The notes: a model not told the origin generated them from the sequence alone. Shown: positions 35,135-43,883, numbered from the stretch's first letter. The stretch: 64,000 nt of DNA from Sphingomonas radiodurans (GCF_020866845.1 NZ_CP086594.1:1178001-1242000); one strand, 5' to 3'. A program made the numbers and translations.

Positions 35135-36454
35135 ATGCTCGCCTCCGAGTCGCCCCCCGCTCCGCGACCCGATCTGCCGCCGCGGCCGTTGCGATGGCTG
35201 TTCCTCGATCTCAATTCCTATTTCGCCAGCGTCGAGCAGCAACTCCAGCCGGCCCTGCGCGGCCGTCCCGTGATCGTCGCACCTGTCGGCAGCGATACGA
35301 CGGTCGCGATTGCCGCCTCGATCGAAGCCAAGCGCTTCGGGATCAAGACGGGCACGCCCGTGTGGGAGGCGAAGCAATTGTGTCGCGAGGTGGTGGTCAC
35401 GCCGGCGCGGCACCGCCGCTATGTCGAGTTTCACGATGCGATCGTCGCAGAGATCTGGCGGCACATCCCGGTCACGCGCGTGTGCTCGATCGACGAGGTC
35501 GCGTGCCGCCTGCTCGACAATGAGAATGACCGCGCCTCCGCGATGGCGCTGGCGCACCGGATCAAGGCGGGGATCCGCACGCACGTCGGCGCGTGCCTCA
35601 CTTCGTCGGTCGGGATCGCGCCCAATCGGCTGCTGGCGAAGCTCGCGTCCGATCTGCAGAAGCCCGACGGATTGGTGGTGTTCGAGGATCGCGACCTGCC
35701 GCATGCGCTCTTCGGCCTGAAGCTCACCGAAATCGCCGGGATCGGCGCGAAGATGGAGCGGCGGCTGGCGCGCGACGGGGTCAACGACATCGCGCAATAT
35801 TGCGCGCGCCGCCCGCGTGACGCCGGCCACGCCTGGGGCGGCACCGATGGCGATCGGCTGTGGTATCTGCTCCACGGCGTCGATCTGCCCGAAAAGGCAA
35901 CGCAAAGCCGCACCGTCGGGCACAGCCACGTCCTCTCGCCGAGCAAGCGCGGCTACGAGCCGGCGCGGCTCACCGCGCGGCGGCTGGCGCTCAAGGCAGC
36001 CAGCCGATTGCGGCGCAAGGGCTATCGCGCGCGCCTGCTGGTGCTCCACGTGAAGTTCGAGGACGACAAGAGCGGGTGGCGTACCTCGATCAAGCTTCCC
36101 GAAACGCAGGACAGTTTCGTCGTGCTCGACCGGCTCGACGCGCTTTTCCCGCGGCTGCGCGAGGCCGGGCACGAGCGTCCGGGAGGCTTCCGGCTGCGCA
36201 TGATCGGCGTGACGCTAGCGGAGATCGCGCCGGTCGCGGGCGAGCAGGCGAGCCTGTTCGCGCATCTCGATCCGACCGATCCGCTAGCGCGCGAGACGCG
36301 CGGACTGGCGCTGAGCCGCGCGATGGACCGGATCAACCAGCGGTTCGGGCGCAATGCGGTATCGGTCGGGCCGCTGGGTGGCGGCCGGGTTGATCGGGTG
36401 GGCAGCAAGATCGCGTTCGGCCGCATTCCGGAGCTGGACGAGTTTCACGAGTAG
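35135..36454 (+). CDS. Y-family translesion DNA polymerase
   Basis: A 439-residue DinB/UmuC-type polymerase. The metal-binding residues are intact: Asp25 in FLDLNSYFASVEQ and Asp120-Glu121 in VCSIDEV; Phe30 occupies the steric-gate position. The helix-hairpin-helix GIGAKMERRL and little-finger domain follow. Residues 371-375 read QASLF, a match to the beta-clamp binding pentapeptide. The first motif (DLN, as in UmuC, rather than DMD of DinB) marks it as a separate branch, so I assign no symbol. It diverges from radA, another repair gene, and may share a control region with it. Confidence 0.88.
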   Translation: MLASESPPAPRPDLPPRPLRWLFLDLNSYFASVEQQLQPALRGRPVIVAPVGSDTTVAIAASIEAKRFGIKTGTPVWEAKQLCREVVVTPARHRRYVEFHDAIVAEIWRHIPVTRVCSIDEVACRLLDNENDRASAMALAHRIKAGIRTHVGACLTSSVGIAPNRLLAKLASDLQKPDGLVVFEDRDLPHALFGLKLTEIAGIGAKMERRLARDGVNDIAQYCARRPRDAGHAWGGTDGDRLWYLLHGVDLPEKATQSRTVGHSHVLSPSKRGYEPARLTARRLALKAASRLRRKGYRARLLVLHVKFEDDKSGWRTSIKLPETQDSFVVLDRLDALFPRLREAGHERPGGFRLRMIGVTLAEIAPVAGEQASLFAHLDPTDPLARETRGLALSRAMDRINQRFGRNAVSVGPLGGGRVDRVGSKIAFGRIPELDEFHE

Positions 36455-36530
36455 GCAATACGCAAGAAAATCTGACCTGGATTAGCCGCCGACTTGACGC
36501 CTTATGCTGCATGCGCGAAATCGCCGCGGC

Positions 36531-36914
36531 ATGAAGAACATCCTCCCCTTCGCCGCTGCCGCCCTTCTCGCGCTTGCAGCATGCAGTTCCGAGCCACAGG
36601 CGCCTGAGATCGTCGATACCAACCCCGATCCGATGGCGAAGGAACTTGCCAACGCGGGCGCTGTTGAGCTGCCGCCGGCGATCAAAGCGGACAAGACGAT
36701 GCGCTGCAAGGACAATAGCCTCGTTTACGTCAGCTTCTTCGAAGGCGATAAGCAGGCGATAGTGCGCACCGAAAAGACCGGCACGCCCACCACGCTGACC
36801 GCGCCCACCGCGGGCGAGCCGCTGGTGGCAGAAGGCGGCTGGAAGCTGACCGGCACGCCGGAGAACATCACGATCGAACAGCCGGGCAAGCCCTCGCTCA
36901 CCTGCCGCTCGTAA
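36531..36914 (+). CDS. small lipoprotein of unknown function
   Basis: A 127-residue protein with a lipoprotein signal ending LALAACSSE, the lipidated residue being Cys18. The mature part has two further cysteines (TMRCKDNS and LTCRS) that could pair, and a beta-rich pattern including YVSFFEGDKQAIVRTEKTG. No family recognised. The ATG at 36531 is favoured because the signal peptide starts there. It follows the polymerase gene after 76 bases and precedes a short hairpin and aat. Confidence 0.78.
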   Translation: MKNILPFAAAALLALAACSSEPQAPEIVDTNPDPMAKELANAGAVELPPAIKADKTMRCKDNSLVYVSFFEGDKQAIVRTEKTGTPTTLTAPTAGEPLVAEGGWKLTGTPENITIEQPGKPSLTCRS

Positions 36915-36924
36915 CTACATCGTG

Positions 36925-36954
36925 CCGTCATCCCGGCTCGATCCGGGGTGACGG
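36925..36954. repeat. short palindromic intergenic repeat
   Basis: CCGTCATCCCGG (36925-36936) and CCGGGGTGACGG (36943-36954) pair over 12 positions with one G-T and enclose a 6-base loop. Hairpins of this composition are dispersed between genes in many alphaproteobacteria. Only one copy is present in this window, so I describe it as a hairpin of that general type. Confidence 0.5.
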
Positions 36955-37010
36955 AAGAGCCGACGCACGAAATCGTAGCATCGCCGCGCTTATTTGGTAG
37001 CGTGCGGCAG

Positions 37011-37748
37011 ATGTCCCGCCACCGCCCCTCCTTCGAACAGCTCGACGCCGCGACCGTGCTCGGCGCCTACGCAGTCGGCGTGTTCCCCATGGCCGATGCG
37101 CGCGATGCACCCGGCGTCTATTGGGTCGAACCGCGGCATCGCGCGATCCTGCCGCTCGATCATTTTCATCTCTCGCGCTCGCTGCGCCGCGCGCTCCGCT
37201 CCGAACGCTTCCGTTTGACAGCCGATACGGCGTTCGGCGACGTGATTACCCTATGCGCCGAGGCTGCCACCGACCGCCCGGAGACGTGGATCAACCGCTC
37301 GATCGAGCGCGTCTTTCGCGAACTCCACGCCGCCGGCTTCGCGCATTCGATCGAATGCTGGGAAGGCGATGTGCTGGTCGGCGGGCTCTACGGCCTGGCG
37401 CTGGGCCGCGCGTTCTTCGGCGAAAGCATGGTCAGCCGCACCACCGATGCGTCGAAGGCGGCGCTTGCCGCGCTCGTCGCGCGGCTCCGTTTCGGGGGGT
37501 TCACGCTGCTCGATTGCCAATTCATGACCGATCACCTCGCCTCACTGGGCGCGATCGAGATCGAGCGCTCGGATTATGTCGCGTTGCTCGGCGCGGCGCT
37601 TTCCGACGTGCTCGGCTCGGCGGCGTCGGGCACCTCCTGGGATGTCGGCGCGGCAGACTTCCGCGCAGTGGACGGCGCACCGAGCACCTCGGTCGCCGGG
37701 CCCTTGTCCGGGAACGACATCGTGCAGCTCTTGGCCCAGACATCGTAG
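37011..37748 (+). CDS. aat: leucyl/phenylalanyl-tRNA-protein transferase
   Basis: A 245-residue transferase that adds Leu or Phe to N-terminal Arg or Lys of proteins, creating a bacterial N-degron recognised by ClpS/ClpAP. Signatures are YAVGVFPMAD, YWVEPRHRAILPL, the core GRAFFGESMVSRTTDASKAAL and LLDCQFMTDHLASLGA. The ATG at 37011 gives the usual length; the in-frame GTG at 36948 falls in the hairpin. The last 175 bases overlap the convergent DUF2155 gene, and the tail ends LLAQTS, similar to other alphaproteobacterial members. Confidence 0.95.
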   Translation: MSRHRPSFEQLDAATVLGAYAVGVFPMADARDAPGVYWVEPRHRAILPLDHFHLSRSLRRALRSERFRLTADTAFGDVITLCAEAATDRPETWINRSIERVFRELHAAGFAHSIECWEGDVLVGGLYGLALGRAFFGESMVSRTTDASKAALAALVARLRFGGFTLLDCQFMTDHLASLGAIEIERSDYVALLGAALSDVLGSAASGTSWDVGAADFRAVDGAPSTSVAGPLSGNDIVQLLAQTS

Positions 37749-38227
37749 ATCGGGTGCTGGACGACGTTGAGCGCCGGGCGTTCCTTGTAGAGCCAGCCCG
37801 AAAAGGCGCGGCGCCACTTCTGGTCGGCGCCCTGCACGTCGAGCTGCACGAACGCGCCGGTCAACTGTTCCTGCTCCCACGGCGCCGTGCGCTCACAGGC
37901 GCGCAGCCGGACGATAGTGTCGCCGACGCGGAGCGCCTGGCCGGGCTTGATCGTGAGATCGCGGCTGACGCCATTACGCTTGTTGAGCAGCCCGACGACG
38001 GCAACGCGCTGCGCCATCGGCGTTGCGCCCGCATCGACCGGCGCTGCCTCGCTCTCGATCGTCACCACGTCCGAGGGGGTATCGGCTTCGGCTGCGACAG
38101 GCACTTGCTGGCTGGTCACGGGCGCCGCCTCAGGCGCGTCCGCACCGAACCAGCGGGCGCCCTGCCATGCGCCGACGCCAAGCAGAGCGGCCAGAGCGAG
38201 CGCGCCGGCCGCGACCGCTGGCTTCAC
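37574..38227 (-). CDS. DUF2155 domain exported protein
   Basis: A 217-residue protein with an N-terminal hydrophobic segment (AAGALALAALLGVGAW) and a DUF2155 domain (about residues 75-180) containing ALRVGDTIVRLRACERTAPWE and FSGWLYKERPALNVVQHPIYDVW. Function is unknown, probably envelope-associated. The GTG at 38225-38227 overlaps the NDUFA12 stop (GTGA). The C-terminal 36 or so residues are low-complexity, Ser/Ala/Pro-rich, and their codons run antisense through the end of aat, an unusual overlap of 175 bases. Confidence 0.88.
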   Translation of the reverse strand: MKPAVAAGALALAALLGVGAWQGARWFGADAPEAAPVTSQQVPVAAEADTPSDVVTIESEAAPVDAGATPMAQRVAVVGLLNKRNGVSRDLTIKPGQALRVGDTIVRLRACERTAPWEQEQLTGAFVQLDVQGADQKWRRAFSGWLYKERPALNVVQHPIYDVWAKSCTMSFPDKGPATEVLGAPSTARKSAAPTSQEVPDAAEPSTSESAAPSNAT

Positions 38228-38616
38228 GCGTCGGGGCTCCACGCCTCGTAATCGCCCGACGATCTCGCACGCACGCCGCCCTTCTCGAGCGCACCCGAAG
38301 GGCGATACGCCTCGGGCGTGCCGGTCATGTTCGCCAGCGCCGGCTTCTGCCACGCGCGCGGCAGCGGCAGCGCGTCGTCGGGTGCGCCATCGACCTGATG
38401 GTGCAGCCAGCTGAACCATTCGGGCGAGACGCGGCTGGCATCGTTCGCGCCATTGTAGATCACCCAGCGGCGCGGATTGCCCGCAGTGTCCTTGCGCCCT
38501 TCGTAATAGACGTGGCCGAGCGCATCCTCGCCGATCCGCGCCATGCCGCGCAGCCCGAACCAGGTGCCGATGGTGGCGCCGTTCCACCAAGTGAAGGGAT
38601 TGAGGTTGATACCCAT
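38224..38616 (-). CDS. NDUFA12-family NADH:ubiquinone oxidoreductase subunit
   Basis: A 130-residue protein of the NDUFA12/B17.2 family, an accessory subunit of respiratory complex I shared by alphaproteobacteria and mitochondria. Conserved residues are FTWWNGATIGTWFGL, GNPRRWVIYNG, the DASRVSPEWFSWLHHQVD segment and a C-terminal YEAWSPDA. The ATG at 38616 is the conserved start, the longer frame to 38757 is spurious. It overlaps the DUF2155 gene, an arrangement common in this group. Other complex I genes are not in the window. Confidence 0.93.
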   Translation of the reverse strand: MGINLNPFTWWNGATIGTWFGLRGMARIGEDALGHVYYEGRKDTAGNPRRWVIYNGANDASRVSPEWFSWLHHQVDGAPDDALPLPRAWQKPALANMTGTPEAYRPSGALEKGGVRARSSGDYEAWSPDA

Positions 38617-38698
38617 GTCGCGGCGGGGCTTAGCGGCTGGCGCGCGGGGCTTCAATGGCGTGGGTGGGCATTGTAGCGCAGCATGACGGCGCTGCCCC

Positions 38699-39181
38699 TT
38701 ACTTCCAGCTGACCTTGTCGCCCTCTGCAATTCCCAATTCCGCCGATCGCCCCCCATTGAGCTCCAACACCGCGCTGATCGGCTCGCCCGACGGCACCTG
38801 CGCTTCGGAGAAAGGCACGGTATTCTCGGCGATGCGCGCGATCGTGCCGTCGGCGCGAATGAAGATGATGTCGAGCGGCGAAGGCGTGTTCTTCATCCAG
38901 AAACTCGCCTCACGCGGTCCGCTGCCGTCGGTCGGATACGGCGCGAACAGCATGCCGCCATCCTTGGGGATGTCGGTGCGATACATCAGGCCGCGCTGCT
39001 GCTGCGGCTCGGTGCTCGCCAGTTCCACGCGGAACACGTGCCGCCCGGTCGCGCTGGTCACCGTTACCGTGGTCAGCGCCGCGCGAGCAGCCTCATTGCC
39101 CGCGGCAGCGGCGGCGTCGCGGCCAGTGCATGCGGACACAGCCATCAGCAGCGCGATAGCTGCCAACCCGTGGAACTTCAT
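38699..39181 (-). CDS. DUF192 family lipoprotein
   Basis: A 160-residue protein. The signal ends LLMAVSACTG, giving a lipidated Cys18. The DUF192 domain contains QQQRGLMYRTDIPKDGGMLF, the FWMKNTPSPLDIIFI core and the closing LELNGGRSAELGI. Function is unknown; members are extracytoplasmic beta-rich proteins. It starts two bases from the stop of the double cold-shock gene, so they probably share a transcript. Confidence 0.92.
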   Translation of the reverse strand: MKFHGLAAIALLMAVSACTGRDAAAAAGNEAARAALTTVTVTSATGRHVFRVELASTEPQQQRGLMYRTDIPKDGGMLFAPYPTDGSGPREASFWMKNTPSPLDIIFIRADGTIARIAENTVPFSEAQVPSGEPISAVLELNGGRSAELGIAEGDKVSWK

Positions 39182-39182
39182 C

Positions 39183-39761
39183 CTAAATCTCCTGCGCGAC
39201 GCTGACCGCCATTGGGCCCTTGCGCCCGTCCACGACGCGCGCGCGCAGCCGTTGCTCGGGCTCGACCTCGACGATCTCGCCGCGCCGCAGCGTTTCCATG
39301 TGTACGAAGATATCCCCTGGCGTGCCGTCGCGCACGAGAAAACCGTAGCCCTTCAGCCGGTTGAACCATTTCACGGTCACCGGCTCCCACTCGCCTGCCT
39401 CGTCGATCAGCGCAACGGGGTCGATCCGGTTAGTCGCGCGTGGCGCCGGCTCGATCGCAGTCGACGTGTCGAGCGCGACGATCTTGCGCGCCTGGAAGCC
39501 GCGGTCGCGCCGCACCGCGATCGCATCGATCCGCGCGCCTTCGGGCAGGCTGCGGCGACCGAGCGGCTGCAGCACGGAAAAGTGGATCAGCACGTCGCCG
39601 ATCCCCGGCTCGTCGGGAACGAGGAAGCCGAAGCCGCGCGTGACATCGAACCATTTGAGCGTGCCTGACACAGCCACGCCTTCTTCGCCCGTCGCGTCGG
39701 CGCCGGTCTCGTCATCATCGCGGTCGTCAGCGGCGTCAGGCAATTGGCTGCGCATGTCCAT
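39183..39761 (-). CDS. double cold-shock-domain protein
   Basis: A 192-residue protein with two cold-shock domains. The first (about residues 32-100) has [18 protein letters not shown] with the RNP1-like FGF, then DVLIHFSVL; the second (about 126-190) has [18 protein letters not shown] and DIFVHMETL. Such proteins bind single-stranded RNA or DNA and act as antiterminators or chaperones. Two-domain forms are typical of alphaproteobacteria. An acidic stretch ([11 protein letters not shown]) precedes domain one. The ATG at 39761 is likely, though GTG further upstream is possible. Confidence 0.9.
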   Translation of the reverse strand: MDMRSQLPDAADDRDDDETGADATGEEGVAVSGTLKWFDVTRGFGFLVPDEPGIGDVLIHFSVLQPLGRRSLPEGARIDAIAVRRDRGFQARKIVALDTSTAIEPAPRATNRIDPVALIDEAGEWEPVTVKWFNRLKGYGFLVRDGTPGDIFVHMETLRRGEIVEVEPEQRLRARVVDGRKGPMAVSVAQEI

Positions 39762-39828
39762 CAAAAATCCCCGGCCACGAACGCTAGCACGGTTGACGCA
39801 TCGCACAAAACCCACGCGCTATCACAAA

Positions 39829-40356
39829 TCATGTATCTGGATCGGGAATGTCCCCGGGCGCGGCGGAAACGATGCGCCGGGCGAGCGCGAAACCGTGGCC
39901 GGCGCGGATCATCGCCGCCATCTGGCGCTCGCGCAGCCGCTCGTCGGCTACCGCCGCCGCATAAGGGCCGAAGCGCCGCCGCCTCGCAAAGGCGAGCGCG
40001 CTATCGAATGCCTGGTCGGCGCTCCCCGCCAGCACCGGCTCGGCATCCGCGGCGTCGACATGCGCTGCACGCAACGCTTGCGACACGCGCCGCGTGCCAT
40101 AGCCGCGACGCCCCAGCGCCCGCGACTTCGCCTCGGCGAACGCGCGATCATCGACGTAGCCCAGTCCCGCCATCCGCTCGGCGACCGCTTGCGGATCGGC
40201 CGAAGCGTCGCCGCTCCACCCCCGTTCGCGCACCTTCCGCGCAAGATACGCCGCCAGTTTGCCGCGCGTAGTAGCGAAACGCTCGACGTAGCGCAGCGCC
40301 AGGGCGTCGAGGCCGCGCGCGTCGAGCGGGGGTATGGGGCGGCGTTCATTCGGCAT
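39829..40356 (-). CDS. recX: RecX-family regulator of RecA
   Basis: A 175-residue helical protein with three repeats of the RecX fold, seen in ALRYVERFATTRGKLAAYLARKV, GLGYVDDRAFAEAKSRALGRRGYGTRRV and the C-terminal RRRRFGPYA region. RecX inhibits RecA filament growth. RecA is not adjacent. The ATG at 40356 (MPNERRPIPP) is the family-like start; the frame to 40491 is unlikely. It is divergent from the acyl-AMP ligase gene over 110 bases. Confidence 0.87.
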   Translation of the reverse strand: MPNERRPIPPLDARGLDALALRYVERFATTRGKLAAYLARKVRERGWSGDASADPQAVAERMAGLGYVDDRAFAEAKSRALGRRGYGTRRVSQALRAAHVDAADAEPVLAGSADQAFDSALAFARRRRFGPYAAAVADERLRERQMAAMIRAGHGFALARRIVSAAPGDIPDPDT

Positions 40357-40466
40357 GCGCCTTGTTGTTGCCACACTGGCAGACGATTTTGAACGTGGCG
40401 ACGGATCACTGCTGGGGCCAATCGTCGGTGCATTCATGTGCCGCATACGAGACTTGAGCGGATACA

Positions 40467-42200
40467 ATGACGAGCGCGATGCCACTTCCAACCCCGAGCA
40501 CGGATGCGCAGCCGCGCATTTTTGCCGATTTCGCCACGCTGGGGGAGGCGCTCGACTATGCCGCCGGGGGCGAGCGCGGCCTCAACTTCCACGATGCGCG
40601 CGGCACGCTGGTGCGGCCTTACCCGTTCCGCGAATTGCAGGCCGATGCGAAGGCTGCCGCCTATCGCCTGATCGCTGCCGGTATCGTGCCGGGTGATCGC
40701 GTCGCGCTGGTTGCCGAAACGAGCGCCGAATTCGCCGCCTTGTTCTTCGGCACCGTCTACGCCGGTGCCTGGCCCGTCCCGCTGCCGCTGCCGACGTCAT
40801 TCGGGGGCAAGGACTCGTACATCGACCAGCTGCGCGTCCAGCTGACCAGTTGCGATCCGGCGATGCTGATCTACCCGCCCGAGCTGGCCGAGATGGCCGG
40901 CGCTGCCGCGACCGCGGTCGGCGCGCACGGGCTGGACTGGGCCGAACTGCTCGCGCGCAACGCCGATCCCGTCGCGCTGCCGCAAGCGTCCAGCGACGAC
41001 ATCGCGTATTTGCAATATTCCAGCGGTTCGACACGCTTCCCGCACGGCGTCGCGATCACGCATCACGCCTTGCTCAACAATCTCGCGGCGCATTCGCACG
41101 GCATGGAGCTGATCGAGGGCGACCGCTGCATTTCGTGGCTGCCTTGGTATCACGACATGGGGCTGGTCGGCTGCTTCCTGTCGCCGATCGCCAATCAGGT
41201 ATCGACCGATTACCTCAAGACCGAGGATTTCGCGCGCCGGCCGCTCGCGTGGCTCGACCTGATCAGCCGCAATCCGGGGACGTCGATCAGTTACTCGCCA
41301 ACCTTCGGCTACGACATTTGCTCGCGCCGCATGTCGAGCCAGACCAAGGCCGCCGACCGCTTCGATCTGTCGCGATGGCGGCTGGCGGGCAATGGCGCGG
41401 ACATGATCCGGCCCGACGTGATGCAGGACTTCGTCGACGCCTTCGCCGACGCCGGCTTCGAAGCGACCGCATTCCTGCCTTCCTACGGCCTCGCCGAAGC
41501 GACACTGGCGGTGTCGATCATGCCGCCGGGCGAAGGCATTCGCGTCGAGCTGGTCGAAGAAACTCAGCTATCGGGCGTCCCCGCGGGGCAGGATCGCCCG
41601 CAGCGCTATCGCGCGATCGTCAATTGCGGGAAGCCCGTGCGCGACATGACGATCGAGATCCGCGAGGAAGACGGCACGCCGCTGCCCGAGCGCGCGATCG
41701 GCAAGATCTGGTGCACAGGCCCGTCGGTGATGGTCGGCTATTTCCGTGACGAGGCGGCGACCGCGGCGTGCATGCAGGATGGCTGGCTCGACACCGGCGA
41801 CATGGGCTATTTGTCGGATGACTACATCTACATCGTCGGCCGCGCCAAGGACATGATCATCGTCAATGGCCGCAATCACTGGCCGCAGGACATCGAATGG
41901 GCCGTCGAGCAGCTCCCCGGCTTCAAGCAAGGCGATATCGCCGCGTTTGCGATCACCACGCCGGGCGGCGAGGAGACACCGGCGGTATTGGTGCAATGCC
42001 GCACCTCCGACGTCGAGGAACGCAGCCGCTTGCGTGATGAAATCCGCGATCGCGTGCGCGCCGTGACGGGCATGAATTGCGTGATCGAACTGATCCCGCC
42101 GCGCACGCTGCCGCGGACGAGTTCGGGCAAGCTCAGCCGGGCGAAGGCGCGCAACCTGTATCTCTCGGGCGAGATCAAGCCGTACGCCGTGGCGGCCTGA
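40467..42200 (+). CDS. fatty acyl-AMP ligase (FAAL)
   Basis: A 577-residue ANL-superfamily enzyme that activates fatty acids as acyl-adenylates and usually passes them to an acyl carrier protein. Motifs in order: YLQYSSGSTRFPHGVAITH (A3), SWLPWYHDMGLVG, SYGLAEATLAVS (A5), WLDTGDMGYL (A7) and the A8 hinge GRAKDMIIVNGRNHWPQDIE that is typical of FAALs, with the C-terminal Lys in RTSSGKLSRAKAR. No polyketide synthase, ACP or peptide synthetase gene is nearby, so its partner is unknown. ATG 40467 or 40479 could start it. Confidence 0.9.
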   Translation: MTSAMPLPTPSTDAQPRIFADFATLGEALDYAAGGERGLNFHDARGTLVRPYPFRELQADAKAAAYRLIAAGIVPGDRVALVAETSAEFAALFFGTVYAGAWPVPLPLPTSFGGKDSYIDQLRVQLTSCDPAMLIYPPELAEMAGAAATAVGAHGLDWAELLARNADPVALPQASSDDIAYLQYSSGSTRFPHGVAITHHALLNNLAAHSHGMELIEGDRCISWLPWYHDMGLVGCFLSPIANQVSTDYLKTEDFARRPLAWLDLISRNPGTSISYSPTFGYDICSRRMSSQTKAADRFDLSRWRLAGNGADMIRPDVMQDFVDAFADAGFEATAFLPSYGLAEATLAVSIMPPGEGIRVELVEETQLSGVPAGQDRPQRYRAIVNCGKPVRDMTIEIREEDGTPLPERAIGKIWCTGPSVMVGYFRDEAATAACMQDGWLDTGDMGYLSDDYIYIVGRAKDMIIVNGRNHWPQDIEWAVEQLPGFKQGDIAAFAITTPGGEETPAVLVQCRTSDVEERSRLRDEIRDRVRAVTGMNCVIELIPPRTLPRTSSGKLSRAKARNLYLSGEIKPYAVAA

Positions 42201-42326
42201 TCGTATCAAATTCTCGCTAAAGCCCGAGAAGCCGCGAATAGTCAGCTAACGCCATGACGGGGATTGCTAGGAGGCGGTTGCGTGTCGCTCCATCATGGCG
42301 GCGGCTGCTACTCCGGCGCCTGCAAA

Positions 42327-42665
42327 CTAGCTGGCAGGGTCGTACATGAACTCGCGAAGCTCCTGCGCGCAGCGGCAAGCGACGGCGATCCGCCGCGCCC
42401 ACTCCTCGGCATCCCGCCTGGTCGGCAATTCCAGGACGGTAAACCCGCCATCCAAGTCGCTGCCCGGATAGATTTCAGGCTTTAGCGTGCCATCGGCAGC
42501 GACCAGCACTGCCTCAACGCTTTCATTGATGCCGCCGCCGAAGACGTAGACACCCGCCGCCTTCGCCTCCTCGATCACCGCACGCGAATCCTAGCCGGCG
42601 CGCGCAAGCTCCTCTTCACTGAGATCCATGGCTGCACTTGGAAATGAGATGAGGTACTTAGTCAT
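42327..42665 (-). pseudogene. YciI-family protein interrupted by an in-frame stop
   Basis: The frame from ATG 42665 reads as a normal YCII-related protein (MTKYLISFPSAAMDLSEEEL, then AKAAGVYVFGGGINE and FTVLELPTRRDAEEWARRIA), but codon 25 is TAG at 42591-42593. Without it the product would be 112 residues. The remainder after the stop is undamaged, with a GTG at 42578 that lacks an obvious ribosome site. The simplest view is a recent nonsense mutation. Suppression or a sequencing error cannot be excluded. The 224 bases from here to the GST gene hold nothing recognisable. Confidence 0.82.
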
Positions 42666-42889
42666 GTTCCAGCAGCCCCGACCGACTCGATAGTCGATCA
42701 TGTCCTTGGCTAACTACCGCGTCCAGACGTGAACGAATGGCAAGCAGCAACCAAACCTGCAGCTCGCAGACCACCGCGTTCAGGCGTTCACAAAAACCCC
42801 ACAAAAGAAAACGGTCGACTTAGTCGCGCCGCGCGCTACCCACATCGCACAACGCTGCCGCCACGAGCAGCCATCGGAGGGGACAGGCG

Positions 42890-43801
42890 ATGACGATCCT
42901 GCTGCACCAATACGATACCTCGCCCTTCTCCGAGAAAGTGCGCGTCTGCCTCGGCATCAAGCAGCTCGACTGGGCGGCGGTCGATCAGCCGGTCGTGATG
43001 CCAAAGCCCGATCTTCTCGCGCTGACGGGCGGCTACCGGCGCATCCCGGTCATGCAGATCGGCGCCGACATTTATTGCGACAGCGTGCTGATCGTCCGCG
43101 AGCTCGAGCGGCGCTTCCCTGAACCAACGCTGTTCCCGAGCGGCACGCCCGGCCTGGACCAGGCAAGCGCGCAGTGGACCGATCGCGGCTTCTTCCAGTC
43201 GGCGGTGACGGTGATCTTCGCGGGGCTCGGCGACGCGGTGGGCGAGGAGTTCATCCGTGACCGCGAGGCGCTGAGCGGCCAGCCGTTCGATCCCGCCGCG
43301 ATGCGCGCCGCAGTGCCGCACATGGCAGCGCAATTGCGCGCGCATGCCGCGCTGGTGAGCGAGCAGCTCGCCGACGGCCGCACGTTCCTGTCCGGCGACC
43401 GGCCGGGCCTGGTCGACGCCAACGCTTATTGCAATCTGTGGTTCGTGCGGTCCTTCCACGAGCCGGCCGCGGCGGCGTTCGAGGATCTACCGGGGCTGGG
43501 CGACTGGTACGATCGGGTACGCGCGATCGGCCATGGGCAACGCAGCGCGATGAGCCGCGAAGACGCCGTCGCGGCCGCCGCCGACGCGACACCGGAGCCC
43601 GGCGAGGTCGCGCCAGCGGATACGGCACTAGCGGGGCGTGAGGTAACCGTGTCAGCGACCGATTATGGCCGCGATCCGATCACCGGCACGCTGGTCGGCT
43701 CGTCGCCGCACCATGTCGCGATCCGCCGCGAAGACCCGCGCGCCGGCGCGGTCGTCGTCCACCTTCCGCGGATCGGCTTCGCGATTACCACAAGCGCGTA
43801 A
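42890..43801 (+). CDS. glutathione S-transferase family protein
   Basis: A 303-residue protein: an N-terminal thioredoxin-fold GST domain (about residues 1-80) with HQYDTSPFSEKVRVCLGIK, the cis-Pro motif RRIPVMQIG and DSVLIVRELERR; a helical C-terminal GST domain (about 90-215); and an additional 80-residue tail with beta-rich sequence (REVTVSATDYGRDPITGTLV) not part of a typical GST. The Ser/Cys in SPFSEKVR may activate glutathione. Substrate unknown. A strong GGAGGGG site precedes ATG 42890. Confidence 0.88.
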   Translation: MTILLHQYDTSPFSEKVRVCLGIKQLDWAAVDQPVVMPKPDLLALTGGYRRIPVMQIGADIYCDSVLIVRELERRFPEPTLFPSGTPGLDQASAQWTDRGFFQSAVTVIFAGLGDAVGEEFIRDREALSGQPFDPAAMRAAVPHMAAQLRAHAALVSEQLADGRTFLSGDRPGLVDANAYCNLWFVRSFHEPAAAAFEDLPGLGDWYDRVRAIGHGQRSAMSREDAVAAAADATPEPGEVAPADTALAGREVTVSATDYGRDPITGTLVGSSPHHVAIRREDPRAGAVVVHLPRIGFAITTSA

Positions 43802-43883
43802 TCAATCCGATCCGGTGTCGATAGCGCAGTATTTATGTCCTTTTTGGCACTTCCCCGAAACTTTCGGTAAACCGTGATCCTCT

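Noticed and set aside
34769..36172. 467-residue minus-strand ORF across the polymerase gene
   Set aside because: Arg/Gly/Asp-rich shadow frame; the polymerase and RadA on the real frames explain the DNA.
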